Positions 34,887 to 43,680 of a DNA stretch of 64,000 nucleotides are shown here, piece after piece (positions within the stretch are counted from its first letter, which is position 1; each line of letters starts with the position of its first letter). The stretch spans positions 17,964-81,963 of the forward strand of contig CAKOXV010000007.1 in the NCBI GenBank assembly GCA_934130355.1, written 5' to 3'. Position numbers and translations under genes: made by a program. This DNA comes from an uncultured Clostridia bacterium. GTDB taxonomy: Bacteria > Bacillota > Clostridia > TANB77 > CAG-508. The notes beneath the pieces are model-generated. The model was given only the letters and a program-made list of their open reading frames with translations. It was not told the origin of the DNA and made no database searches.

Positions 34887-35936
34887 ATGAAAGAGCAAAT
34901 CAATGAAATTAACAAAAATGCGTTAGAAGAAATTTTAAATGCACAAGAATTAAAACAATTAAATGACGTTAGAGTAAAATACTTAGGAAAAAAAGGTGAA
35001 TTAACAAGTGTATTAAGAGGAATGGGAGCATTATCTCCTGAAGAAAGACCAATCATAGGAAGTCTTGTAAATGAAGTAAGAGAAGAAATTGAAAAAGCAA
35101 TAAATGAAAAAGAAGAAAAATTCAAAGAACAAGAAATGCAAGAAAAACTAGAAAAAGAAACAATAGATATAACATTACCAGGAACAAAAATAAAAAGAGG
35201 AAGTAAGCACCCAGTAAATAGAGTAATAGAAGAGATAGAAGATTTATTTGTATCAATGGGATATGATGTTGTGCAAGGACCAGAATTAGAAACAGATGAA
35301 TTTTGTTTTGAGAGATTAAATTTACCTAAAGGACACCCAGCTAGAGATATGCAAGATAGTTTTTACATTACAAATGAATATCTATTAAGAACTCAAACAT
35401 CAGCAGTTCAAGCAAGAACAATGTTAGCAAATACAGAAAAAACACCAATAAGAATAATTTGTGCAGGTAAAACGTATCGTAGAGAAGATGATGCAACACA
35501 TTCACATCAATTTGGTCAAGTAGAAGGATTGGTAATAGACAAAAAAGAAAGAAATGTATCATTAGCAGATTTAAAAGGTACACTAGAAGTTTTTGTAAAA
35601 ACATTAATAGGAAAAAATTGCGAATTACGTTTTAGACCAAGTTATTTTCCATTCACAGAACCATCTTATGAAGTTGATGTAAGTTGCTTCAAATGTGGTG
35701 GAAAAGGGTGTAGCTTATGCAAACAAACAGGATGGATAGAAGTACTTGGAGCAGGAATTGTACATCCAAATGTTTTAAGAATGAATGGATATTCTCCAGA
35801 AGAATATTCAGGATTTGCATTTGGAACAGGGCTAGATAGACTAGCAATGTTTAAATATGGAATTCCAGACATGAGATACTTATATGCAAATGATATACGT
35901 TTCTTATCACAATTTGATAGAAAAGATGAAGAATGA
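34887..35936 (+). CDS. pheS: Phenylalanyl-tRNA synthetase alpha subunit
   Basis: 349 residues from the ATG at 34887, selected because GGAAAGGAG stands before it; a TTG further upstream lies in the terminator T-run. Class II core with KRGSKHPVNRVIEEIEDLF-type motif, GHPARDMQDSFYI, YRREDDATHSHQFGQVEG and the Phe pocket region (FRPSYFPFTEPS), ending GTGLDRLAMFKYGI. It forms an alpha2beta2 enzyme with PheT. A double-unit repeat separates the two genes. Confidence 0.97.
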   Translation: MKEQINEINKNALEEILNAQELKQLNDVRVKYLGKKGELTSVLRGMGALSPEERPIIGSLVNEVREEIEKAINEKEEKFKEQEMQEKLEKETIDITLPGTKIKRGSKHPVNRVIEEIEDLFVSMGYDVVQGPELETDEFCFERLNLPKGHPARDMQDSFYITNEYLLRTQTSAVQARTMLANTEKTPIRIICAGKTYRREDDATHSHQFGQVEGLVIDKKERNVSLADLKGTLEVFVKTLIGKNCELRFRPSYFPFTEPSYEVDVSCFKCGGKGCSLCKQTGWIEVLGAGIVHPNVLRMNGYSPEEYSGFAFGTGLDRLAMFKYGIPDMRYLYANDIRFLSQFDRKDEE

Positions 35937-35939
35937 TAA

Positions 35940-35987
35940 AAAAAGGACCGTCCCCAAATTCGCGAAAAAAAGGACCGTCCCCAAATT
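35940..35987 (+). repeat. 48-base double-unit repeat, copy 2 (between pheS and pheT)
   Basis: Two intact GGACCGTCCCCAAATT units joined by CGCG. It begins four bases after the pheS stop and ends five bases before the pheT ribosome-binding site (GGGAGG). This is the best preserved of the three copies. Confidence 0.92.
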
Positions 35988-36005
35988 AGCAGGGAGGATA
36001 TATAA

Positions 36006-38369
36006 ATGAAATTAAGTACAAATTTTGTTAAAGATTATGTAGATATTGATGTAGATGTAAAACAATTAGCAGAAGATATGACAAAAGTAGGAAATGAGTA
36101 TGATTCAGCAGGAAAATTGATAAATGCTACTAAGTTAGTAATTGGTGAAATTGTAGAATGTGTAGATCATCCAGATTCAGACCATTTACATCTTTGTAAA
36201 GTAGATATTGGAACAGAAGTATTAAATATAGTGTGTGGTGCACCAAATGCGAGAAAAGGATTAAAAGTTATTGTTGCGCAAGTAGGAGCAGAATTACCAG
36301 AAATTACTATAAAGAAAGGAACAATAAGAGGGCAAGAGTCAAATGGAATGCTTTGTTCATTAGCTGAGTTAGGAATAGAGCATAAATTTTTAAGACCAGA
36401 AGATAAAGAAGGAATTGCAGAATTAGGAGAAGATGCTGTTATTGGAGAAGATCCAATTAAATATCTTGGATTAGATGATAGTGTTATAGACTTCGAATTA
36501 ACTGCAAACAGAGGAGACTTACTAAGTATTTTAGGAATGGCTTATGAAATAGGGGCAATTTATGACAAACCTGTGAAAGAAGTAGATTTAAAACATAATG
36601 AACAAGGTAAAGATTTAAATACAAGTTTTGAAACAGAAGTAAAAACAGATAACTGCAAATTACTTTTGGTAAAAAAAGTAGAAAATGTACAAATAAAAGA
36701 AAGTCCAGCATTTATAAAAAATAGGCTAATAGCTTCTGGAATAAGACCAATAAATAATGTTGTAGATATAAGCAATTATGTCATGTTAGAATTAGGTCAA
36801 CCTTTGCATTTTTATGATGCAGACAGATTAGGAAATAAGCTTATAGTAAGAATGGCTGAAAAAGGAGAAAAATTAACAACACTTGATAATGTAGAAAGAA
36901 CACTAGATGATACAGACATAGTAATTGCAAATTCAACAAGTGGAGTTGGACTTGCAGGAGTAATGGGTGGACTAGATACAGAAGTAGAAGAAAATACAAA
37001 AAATGTAATCATAGAATCTGCAATTTTTGATTCTGTAAAAGTAAGATTAACATCAAATAAAATTTTAAGAAGTGAAGCAAGTAACAGATTTGAAAAAGGA
37101 TTAGATCCAAACAGAACATATATGGCAATAGAAAGAGCTTGTACACTATTAGAAAAATATGCAAATGGAAAAGTTGTTACAGGAACAGTAAAATATGATA
37201 AAACAGAAAACAAAGAAAAAGAAATAGATATTGAATTTCAAAATATAAATGATGTGCTAGGAACAGAAATTTCAGATGAAGACATTTTAGATGTATTCAG
37301 AAGACTAGGATTTACATCTACAGTAAAAGGTAAAAAAGTGACTGTAAAAGTGCCAACAAGAAGGTTAGACATATCAATTAAAGAGGATTTAATAGAAGAA
37401 GTTAGCCGTATATATGGAGTTGACAATATAAAAGGAAAATTACCAATAGTTCAAATGAAAAAAGGAAATTATGACAAAACACAAAGAGAAATTAGAAACA
37501 AAATGATAGCACTTGGTTTAAATGAAACATTATCATATATATTAATAAATGATAAGGAAGTTCATAAATTTACAACAGACGAATTTGAAGAATTGCGTTT
37601 ATTGGCACCTATAACCGAAGATAGAAATACTTTAAGATATACAATGATACCATCATTATATAAAATTTATGAATATAATAATGCACGTGGACAGAAAGAT
37701 GTTTCTATATTTGAAATAGGTAAAGGATTTTATAAAAAAGGTGAAATTTATGGAGAAAATACAAAACTATGTAGTTTAATGACAGGAAAATATTCATTAG
37801 GATTAAATAATACAAGAAATGTTGATTTCTATACAATAAAAGGAGTTGTAGAAGAAGTACTTGATTATCTTGGTTATGCAGGAAGATATAGTTTTATAAA
37901 GAAAGAATTACCAAAAGAATTCCATCCAGGTCAGACTGCATATATAAATGTAAATGGATCAGATGTTGGAATTATAGGAAAACTACATCCAAGTGTAACA
38001 AAAGAAGATGTATATGTATTTGAAATCAATTTAGATGAATTGCTTCAAAAGAAAGTTGGAAAAATGAAATATAAAGAAATTTCAAAATTTCCAAGCATAA
38101 AAAAAGATATCGCATTTGTAGTTGATAAAAATATTATATCAAAAGATATTGAGAAAATCATAAAAAGTGCGGGTGGAAGCTTACTTGCAGATATTGAAGT
38201 TTTTGATGTTTACACAGGTGTAAATGTACCAGATGATAAAAAATCTATTGCATATTCATTAATATTCACAGACAATAAAAAAACATTAACAGATGAAGAA
38301 GTTAATGCATTAATGGAAAAAGTAATAAACAATGTTTGCAATAAATTTGGAGCAGAAATAAGAAAATAG
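36006..38369 (+). CDS. pheT: Phenylalanyl-tRNA synthetase beta subunit
   Basis: 787 residues. It has a tRNA-binding EMAP-like domain (VGEIVECVDHPDSDHLHLCKVDIG), the B3/B4 editing domain, B5 domain, the catalytic-like core and the C-terminal ferredoxin-like anticodon-binding domain (FPSIKKDIAFVVD). It hydrolyses mischarged Tyr-tRNA-Phe and supports aminoacylation by PheS. GGGAGG precedes the ATG at 36006. It is under the same T-box. Confidence 0.97.
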   Translation: MKLSTNFVKDYVDIDVDVKQLAEDMTKVGNEYDSAGKLINATKLVIGEIVECVDHPDSDHLHLCKVDIGTEVLNIVCGAPNARKGLKVIVAQVGAELPEITIKKGTIRGQESNGMLCSLAELGIEHKFLRPEDKEGIAELGEDAVIGEDPIKYLGLDDSVIDFELTANRGDLLSILGMAYEIGAIYDKPVKEVDLKHNEQGKDLNTSFETEVKTDNCKLLLVKKVENVQIKESPAFIKNRLIASGIRPINNVVDISNYVMLELGQPLHFYDADRLGNKLIVRMAEKGEKLTTLDNVERTLDDTDIVIANSTSGVGLAGVMGGLDTEVEENTKNVIIESAIFDSVKVRLTSNKILRSEASNRFEKGLDPNRTYMAIERACTLLEKYANGKVVTGTVKYDKTENKEKEIDIEFQNINDVLGTEISDEDILDVFRRLGFTSTVKGKKVTVKVPTRRLDISIKEDLIEEVSRIYGVDNIKGKLPIVQMKKGNYDKTQREIRNKMIALGLNETLSYILINDKEVHKFTTDEFEELRLLAPITEDRNTLRYTMIPSLYKIYEYNNARGQKDVSIFEIGKGFYKKGEIYGENTKLCSLMTGKYSLGLNNTRNVDFYTIKGVVEEVLDYLGYAGRYSFIKKELPKEFHPGQTAYINVNGSDVGIIGKLHPSVTKEDVYVFEINLDELLQKKVGKMKYKEISKFPSIKKDIAFVVDKNIISKDIEKIIKSAGGSLLADIEVFDVYTGVNVPDDKKSIAYSLIFTDNKKTLTDEEVNALMEKVINNVCNKFGAEIRK

Positions 38370-38373
38370 AAAA

Positions 38374-38410
38374 GAGGGTGTCCTATTATAGGGCACCCTC
38401 AAAATTTTGT
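38374..38410 (+). terminator. Hairpin after pheT
   Basis: GAGGGTGtCC / GGgCACCCTC with a seven-base loop. A run of four T comes five bases later, so termination is probable but not classic. Confidence 0.65.
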
Positions 38411-38447
38411 CTACTTTAAGTAAAAAACTTTAAGCAGACGGAGGAAA

Positions 38448-39035
38448 TTATGCGAATGGATAATCCGCAAGCTTCCCAATCACTTTTCTGGTAAGCTCAT
38501 CACATACCATATACTCGTCAAAACGCTCATCATCTGCAGAGATGATAGTTGCGTTCGGAATGCCGTTTTCACGGCTCATTCCGTAACTTATCAGCCAGTC
38601 CTTGCCGACACGACCAGTTAAGTTTTTATCACCGGTTGTTACTGTGGCGAGTTGACCATCCTCATTATATACCAGCTTGCAACGCTGTACCCACAAGGGC
38701 AATGCAATATGGTCGTTAGGACCAGGGATAAGCATACCGTAAGCTACATAAGGGTTCCGGTAGAGAAGTCCGTCGATCCTGATAAGATCAGACCCCAAGC
38801 AACCGATAGGCCAGCAGTTATAGCCACTGTAAGTCTTTTCAGACTTTTCATATCCGATAACAGATCCTAAAGGGGCCGAAATCAGCCCATCTTCGCTTTC
38901 CATCCAGACTTTGTAATCCTTCAGGTACAAAGCCGCTTTCAAGAATTTCGGCACGGAAAGCACGGTGTGAATAGTCACAGTGTTTTCCTGATGCTCAACC
39001 GGGGGAGTGTGGATTAAAATCAAATTGTCGTACAT
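38448..39035 (-). CDS. Unknown protein, compositionally distinct orphan
   Basis: 195 residues, strand-rich, no membrane segment. It contains Trp- and Cys-bearing turns (YNCWPIGCLGSDLIRIDG) and RNPYVAYGMLIPGPNDHIA. I recognise no family. AGGAGGAAACACAAC precedes the ATG, and a consensus promoter lies upstream. Third-position G and C are far more frequent than in pheT or the next gene, so recent horizontal gain is likely. It might be secreted by no visible route; no function given. Confidence 0.78.
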   Translation of the reverse strand: MYDNLILIHTPPVEHQENTVTIHTVLSVPKFLKAALYLKDYKVWMESEDGLISAPLGSVIGYEKSEKTYSGYNCWPIGCLGSDLIRIDGLLYRNPYVAYGMLIPGPNDHIALPLWVQRCKLVYNEDGQLATVTTGDKNLTGRVGKDWLISYGMSRENGIPNATIISADDERFDEYMVCDELTRKVIGKLADYPFA

Positions 39036-39085
39036 GTTGTGTTTCCTCCTAAATTTATTATGTTAATATAATAATTAACAATATT

Positions 39086-39114
39086 ATTATACCATATATA
39101 GTCTTAAAATGCAA
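39086..39114 (-). promoter_or_regulatory. Promoter of the 195-residue orphan gene
   Basis: Read leftward: TTGCAT (39114-39109), 17-base spacer, TATAAT (39091-39086). Confidence 0.8.
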
Positions 39115-39182
39115 ATCATGTAAAAATTTGTCGATTTTTATTTATATATTAATTTGGAGATTAAGTGAACTTCACATAACTA

Positions 39183-39211
39183 TTGCAAACACTTCTAAAA
39201 CATGCTATAAT
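39183..39211 (+). promoter_or_regulatory. Promoter of the deaminase-SLOG gene
   Basis: TTGCAA (39183-39188), 17-base spacer, TATAAT (39206-39211), divergent from the orphan gene's promoter. Confidence 0.8.
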
Positions 39212-39264
39212 ATAATACAATATTTTTTAGAACATAAATTTTGAAAAAGAAAAGGAGAAGGTGT

Positions 39265-41751
39265 ATGATAGACAAATTTTATTTAGACAAAGAAAAAGAT
39301 ATAATAGTAAATTTATATAAAACAGGTGAAGAATTAAGATATGTATTAGAAACACCAAACCATAATACAGGAAATTTGATAACAAATTTAGCTAAAATAT
39401 GTGGATTAGAAACAGTTAAAAATGAACAAGGTTTAAAAACTATTGTTGGAACAATTCCATCAAGTATAAACTGTGATAATGAAGAAGTATATATTTTTAG
39501 GCTAGGAGGAGTAAAAATAGCTAATATATACGAAAACAGAATAGAAATAAAAGCAAAAATTCCGGCAATAAATAAAACTCTAATGTCACAAACAAAAAAT
39601 TATAAATTACCTATAAATAAAACAATAGTAAAAACATATATAATAAAAAAATCAAAATTTAGAACAGATTTACACACGCACATGAATGCAAATTTATCCC
39701 CAGACTGCTTAATAGCATTAGGAATAACTCATCAAGTAAGATATCCATTGTATTATATTAAAAAATTAAATTTAAAATTAAGCAAAGAACAAGAAGAAAA
39801 AATCTATAAACAAAGAGAAAAAGTTGAAGAACAATTTGCAGACAGTCAGTTACAAGGAAAATATTTAACAAGAAAAATAGATGACAATACATTTATAAAT
39901 TTTGCGGATTTTATTTTGAATAACTTAGAAAATGCTCAATATAATATAGAAAAAATAAGAACAAGTTTAGCAATATTAAAAGATGGGCAGGCGGTATTCA
40001 CAAACCTAGAAAAATGCTATATATATAGATATGTATTTGCTAAAGGAATATCATCAACAGAAAAAATTAAATTAACAGAAAAAATAGTACAGAAAATTCC
40101 AGAAAAAGATATAGTTCGAATAGTATTAAAAATGATGGATGATAAAAAGGAAAATAGTCCATACAAAAATAATACATTAAGACAAGACAAATTTTTATGG
40201 ATTGCAAGAGAATATCAAAAACAAGGCGTTCAATATGTGGAAATAGCAGACACAGATTTAGCAAAAATAGGGGAGCCTGCTGTTGCATTATTACAAGAAG
40301 TTCATGATATTTTTCCTGAAATAGAAAGAGAAACAGGAGTTAAAATAAGATTATTATTAGCAATAAGAAGAATTGCATTAACAATAATAAAAGACCGAAA
40401 AACAAGTAATACATATTTAAAAGATACAATAAATGTGTTAAAGGCAGTAGCAAAAAGTCCATATGTTGTGGGAAGTGACTTTATAGGAGAAGAAATAAAT
40501 GATATATCAGATTTACAGCCAGCAATAGAACAAATTGTTAAATATGTTAGAGAAGAAGATCCAGAATTTACAATTAGAATACATGCAGGAGAAAATGACA
40601 GTTTAAGGGATAATGTTAGAAAATCAATTTTGTGTGTAAAAAATTCATTAGCACCTGGGCAAAAAATGCCTAGATGCAGACTTGGACACGGACTTTATTC
40701 AGAAGACTTAGATAGTGAAGCTGGAAAAGAATTGATAGAATTAATGAAAGAAACTGGTGTTGTAGTAGAATTCCAGCTTACATCAAATGTCAGACTAAAT
40801 AATTTGAGTGATTTAACAAATCATCCAATTAAGAAGTTTTTACAAAAAGATGTAAAATGTGTTCAAGGAACAGATGGATGTGGATTTTATGGCTCAGATA
40901 CATTTGATGAACAACTTGCTCTACAAAATTTGTTAGGACTAACTGATGATGATTTTGCCAAAATGAGAAAAGTAGAAGATGAAATTATTGAACATAGTGA
41001 TAAATATTTTAAAGAAAAAAGTGCAAAATTCAAAAAATTCTTAGATGGAAGAACAATAAAAGAAGCAGTTCTTCAATTAGAGGAAAAAAATATAGAAGAA
41101 ACTAAAAACCAAGATGAATTAAGATATTCAAATAATTTAGACACAGAAACAGAATTAAAACAAAAAATTACAACACTTCCAACAGATAAAGTTCCAGTTG
41201 TAATCGCAGGAGGAAGTTTTAATACTAAAGGAAGAGAAACATTTTTATCTGAAAACGGATTAAAAATATTAAGAGAATTTATAAAAAATGTAGATAACAA
41301 TAATGTTTATTTTGTAATTGGCCATAAAATGCAAGGATATGAAAAAGCAATTATTGATATTTCAAAAGAACTAAACAAAAAATTTGAGATAGATGCAATT
41401 GTTCCTAAAATGGTAACACAAAATGTAAGAGATAGACTTCTTGATGAAAGTATTAATGGTGTTTGTGTTTCTACAGAAGCGGAAGAACTTGGAATTTATA
41501 AGAGTTTTAATTATGAAATTTTTGAGAGAAGAAAATCAATAGTTATTGTTTTTGATGGAAATTCACCTGTGTTAAATCTTGTACAAGAAGCAAAAAATGG
41601 AAAAGGAAAATCAAAAATATATGTTAATCAAGAAAATCAATTACTTAGAGAAAAAGCTAATACATTAGAAGGGTATGTTGTACCATTTGAGATGCAAGAT
41701 AATATTGTTAGTAGGATATTTGAAGATAACCCAGAAATATATAGTAAGTAA
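39265..41751 (+). CDS. Adenosine-deaminase-type hydrolase fused to a SLOG-like nucleotide-binding domain
   Basis: 828 residues from the ATG at 39265 (AAGGAGAAGG before it; an upstream in-frame TTG overlaps that site). Residues 1-130 are a novel N-terminal domain. The amidohydrolase barrel follows, with metal ligands in DLHTHMNANLS (about 136), RIHAGEN (about 438), LGHGLY (about 475) and QGTDGCGFYGS (about 536), the adenosine deaminase pattern, enlarged by an insertion of about 150 residues. The last 190 residues look like a Rossmann/SLOG nucleotide-sensing domain (VVIAGGSFNTKGRE, VYFVIGHKMQGYEKAII). Deaminase activity is likely; substrate and role of the fusion are unknown. Possible defence or signalling protein. 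Confidence 0.78.
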   Translation: MIDKFYLDKEKDIIVNLYKTGEELRYVLETPNHNTGNLITNLAKICGLETVKNEQGLKTIVGTIPSSINCDNEEVYIFRLGGVKIANIYENRIEIKAKIPAINKTLMSQTKNYKLPINKTIVKTYIIKKSKFRTDLHTHMNANLSPDCLIALGITHQVRYPLYYIKKLNLKLSKEQEEKIYKQREKVEEQFADSQLQGKYLTRKIDDNTFINFADFILNNLENAQYNIEKIRTSLAILKDGQAVFTNLEKCYIYRYVFAKGISSTEKIKLTEKIVQKIPEKDIVRIVLKMMDDKKENSPYKNNTLRQDKFLWIAREYQKQGVQYVEIADTDLAKIGEPAVALLQEVHDIFPEIERETGVKIRLLLAIRRIALTIIKDRKTSNTYLKDTINVLKAVAKSPYVVGSDFIGEEINDISDLQPAIEQIVKYVREEDPEFTIRIHAGENDSLRDNVRKSILCVKNSLAPGQKMPRCRLGHGLYSEDLDSEAGKELIELMKETGVVVEFQLTSNVRLNNLSDLTNHPIKKFLQKDVKCVQGTDGCGFYGSDTFDEQLALQNLLGLTDDDFAKMRKVEDEIIEHSDKYFKEKSAKFKKFLDGRTIKEAVLQLEEKNIEETKNQDELRYSNNLDTETELKQKITTLPTDKVPVVIAGGSFNTKGRETFLSENGLKILREFIKNVDNNNVYFVIGHKMQGYEKAIIDISKELNKKFEIDAIVPKMVTQNVRDRLLDESINGVCVSTEAEELGIYKSFNYEIFERRKSIVIVFDGNSPVLNLVQEAKNGKGKSKIYVNQENQLLREKANTLEGYVVPFEMQDNIVSRIFEDNPEIYSK

Positions 41752-41882
41752 GAACAAAGCGACGTAGTCGCCCTTTGTTCTTGCCCGATTTGAGTTTTCG
41801 ACTATAAGGAGAAAATCTCAAAGGGCTAGCGATTGTAGCTTTTATATACTAGGAAGTCCAGAGGACTTTCCTAGTATATAAA
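41750..41882. repeat. Cluster of three stacked hairpins
   Basis: AAGAACAAAG / CTTTGTTCTT (41750-41782) with an inner GCGAC / GTCGC; GATTTGAG / ATCTCAAA around 41789-41821; and a long stem of 19-20 bases, TTTATATACTAGGAAGTCC with its near complement (41841-41882). The block does not match the other hairpin family. It lies between convergent genes and may be a structured repeat rather than a simple terminator. Confidence 0.7.
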
Positions 41883-41921
41883 AAAGAGCGAATCTTATAA
41901 AAGTTAAGATTCTGCTCTTTT
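41881..41921. terminator. Bidirectional terminator between convergent genes
   Basis: AAAAAGAGC...ATCTT / AAGAT...GCTCTTTTT stem with an internal mismatch, T-run on either strand. Confidence 0.8.
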
Positions 41922-41923
41922 TC

Positions 41924-42484
41924 TTAATAGTCAAATAAATTGTTTAAAATTTGTTTGTATCTTTTGAAAATAGGATGATTTTTATCAACCCCTTCAATAC
42001 AGCTTTCATAAACACTAGTATAATACCATTTTTGCTTAGATTTGTCTCTCTTTAGTGAACCCCAAGCCTTTTCAGGACCATAAAGATCTATACAATCAGA
42101 TAAATCTTCTAGATTACTTATTTTATCACAAGCTACAATTAATTTTGAACCTAATGGTGCAGTTTTTATGTGCTCAATTGTATGTTTTTTTCTATCTTCC
42201 CACTCCAAAGATTTGTCAGGTTCTGAAGCATCATATACATATTTCATAACTTCTGTTCCAAAATCATTATCAATATCTTCAAAAGAGTATGGAGTATCTT
42301 CAACAACGTCATGTAAAATACCTGCAGTGACAACTTTATCATCACAACCGTTTCGTTGTAAAATCATACCAACTGTAAATGGATGAAAAATCATATTAAC
42401 ATCTTCAACTTTTCTTTTTTGATTTTTATGTGCTCTAGTAGCATAATAAATAGCATATTCTATAATATCTTTTCCTCTATACAT
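41924..42484 (-). CDS. HD hydrolase of the SpoT/MESH1 type
   Basis: 186 residues. The N-terminal 110 residues follow the (p)ppGpp-hydrolase pattern of RelA/SpoT: AYIYYATRAH-like helix with RKVEDVNMIFHPFTVGMIL, then ILHDVVEDTPYSFEDI with the HD pair and the ED of the active site, and later CDKISNLEDL. No synthetase, TGS or ACT domain follows, so it is a small stand-alone hydrolase of alarmones or related nucleotides. AGGAGG precedes the ATG. The neighbours are a deaminase and a nucleoside-kinase-like protein. Confidence 0.85.
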   Translation of the reverse strand: MYRGKDIIEYAIYYATRAHKNQKRKVEDVNMIFHPFTVGMILQRNGCDDKVVTAGILHDVVEDTPYSFEDIDNDFGTEVMKYVYDASEPDKSLEWEDRKKHTIEHIKTAPLGSKLIVACDKISNLEDLSDCIDLYGPEKAWGSLKRDKSKQKWYYTSVYESCIEGVDKNHPIFKRYKQILNNLFDY

Positions 42485-42510
42485 AATGAATAACCTCCTG
42501 TTTTGAGAAA

Positions 42511-42539
42511 ATTATATAATAAAAAAATATATTATTCAA
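42511..42539 (-). promoter_or_regulatory. Promoter of the HD hydrolase gene
   Basis: Read leftward: TTGAAT (42539-42534), 17-base spacer, TATAAT (42516-42511). Confidence 0.75.
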
Positions 42540-42557
42540 CATTTTTTGACATTATTA

Positions 42558-42585
42558 TTGATTTTTAAAATTAGTATGTTATAAT
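42558..42585 (+). promoter_or_regulatory. Promoter of the kinase-like gene
   Basis: TTGATT (42558-42563), 16-base spacer, TATAAT (42580-42585). Confidence 0.65.
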
Positions 42586-42616
42586 GTGGGTAAATTTTAT
42601 AAAGGGAGGGGCATGT

Positions 42617-43210
42617 ATGATTATACGGCCTTATGTTATTGAACTATTAGGCACACCAGAAGCAGGTAAAACAACCGTTTCCAAAAGGCTGCAAGATTCT
42701 TTAACACAAAAAGGATATACTGTAAGCTACATTCGCGAATCTGCCGAAATCGTCCCCAAAGAATTTCTAAAAGGAAGTATAGAAGCACACATTTGGATGA
42801 GATTAAATACAGCCAAAGAAGTTTTGCATTCTTTGAGTTGTAACGCAGATATTGTCTTAGTTGATAGAGGGATTTTTGACACATTGTTTTGGGATACATT
42901 ATTCTTTAAAAGAGGACAGCTAACTAGTGAAGAATTAGATATCTGTCAGGAATTTTTTAAAGCATTAAAATTGTATCCGGACTTTGTAATTCTTTTATCA
43001 ACATCACCTGACGAAGCAATCAAACGACGTGGAGGAGAAGGAAGAATAGTAACCAAACAATTTGTTGAACATTATAATAAAATGCTTTTGGATTTCTTTG
43101 ATGAAATTCATAGCCCCAAATATTCACTTGATACTACATTTCTGTCACGTGATGATGTTCAAAGAATTTGTGAAAAGATTATTGAAGACAACTACAATCG
43201 TGCAATTTAA
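42617..43210 (+). CDS. P-loop nucleoside/nucleotide kinase-like protein (AAA_28 / thymidylate-kinase-like)
   Basis: 197 residues from the ATG at 42617, decided by AAGGGAGGGG just upstream. Walker A is ELLGTPEAGKTTVSKRL (residues 8-24), the DRG-type Walker B/substrate motif is VDRGIFDTLFWD, and a lid motif reads KRRGGEGRIV. This is the layout of deoxynucleoside and thymidylate kinases and their ATPase relatives. Base use is GC-richer than its neighbours, as in the other orphan units. The substrate cannot be told from sequence; housekeeping tmk is likely elsewhere. Confidence 0.75.
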   Translation: MIIRPYVIELLGTPEAGKTTVSKRLQDSLTQKGYTVSYIRESAEIVPKEFLKGSIEAHIWMRLNTAKEVLHSLSCNADIVLVDRGIFDTLFWDTLFFKRGQLTSEELDICQEFFKALKLYPDFVILLSTSPDEAIKRRGGEGRIVTKQFVEHYNKMLLDFFDEIHSPKYSLDTTFLSRDDVQRICEKIIEDNYNRAI

Positions 43211-43227
43211 ATTCAGTAAATCAATAT

Positions 43228-43268
43228 AAAAAAGTGATATTTAGAATATGTCTAAGTATCACTTTTTT
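43228..43268 (+). terminator. Terminator of the kinase-like gene
   Basis: AAAAAAGTGATA.. / ..TATCACTTTTTT stem with TTAGA / TCTAA inside, T-run. Confidence 0.85.
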
Positions 43269-43286
43269 GATAATTATATGTTACAT

Positions 43287-43626
43287 ATAATATTGTACAA
43301 GAACCATGCCAGAACCATTGGGCATTACATATATATTTGAAACATTTCAAATTTTGGACAAGCTAAACTTTCATAAAAAATCTAAAGGTACAATCCGAGC
43401 CTCTTTCACTTAGTCCAAAAATGAATATGTTACTATGGAATAAGGCAAAGACCCACTATGGGGATGACCCTAGCTACGTTTTTGCCATGGAATAGTAATA
43501 TATTCATTTTTGACGTGAGCATTCCTCGTATTATACTTTAAGATTTTCTATATTCAAGTTTAGATGCACAAAATTTTCCATTATTAAAAATATATATGTA
43601 ATGCCAAATGGTTCTTGTACAATATT
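43287..43626. repeat. Long hairpin repeat, large form, copy 2
   Basis: About 340 bases. Interior 43326-43600 aligns almost base for base with 32284-32560, with scattered substitutions and several that keep pairing (G-U types in the inner stem). Its outer arms, however, differ from copy 1 (here TACAAGAACCA...TTGGCATTACATATATAT) and again pair with each other: 43289-43337 with 43587-43626. An 11-base duplication (GCCAGAACCAT) sits in the left arm. No coding frame. Confidence 0.92.
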
Positions 43627-43680
43627 AGTGTTAAAAGTATTAATTTGTAGCTAAATATTTAACAAATTTACTCAAAAGCC

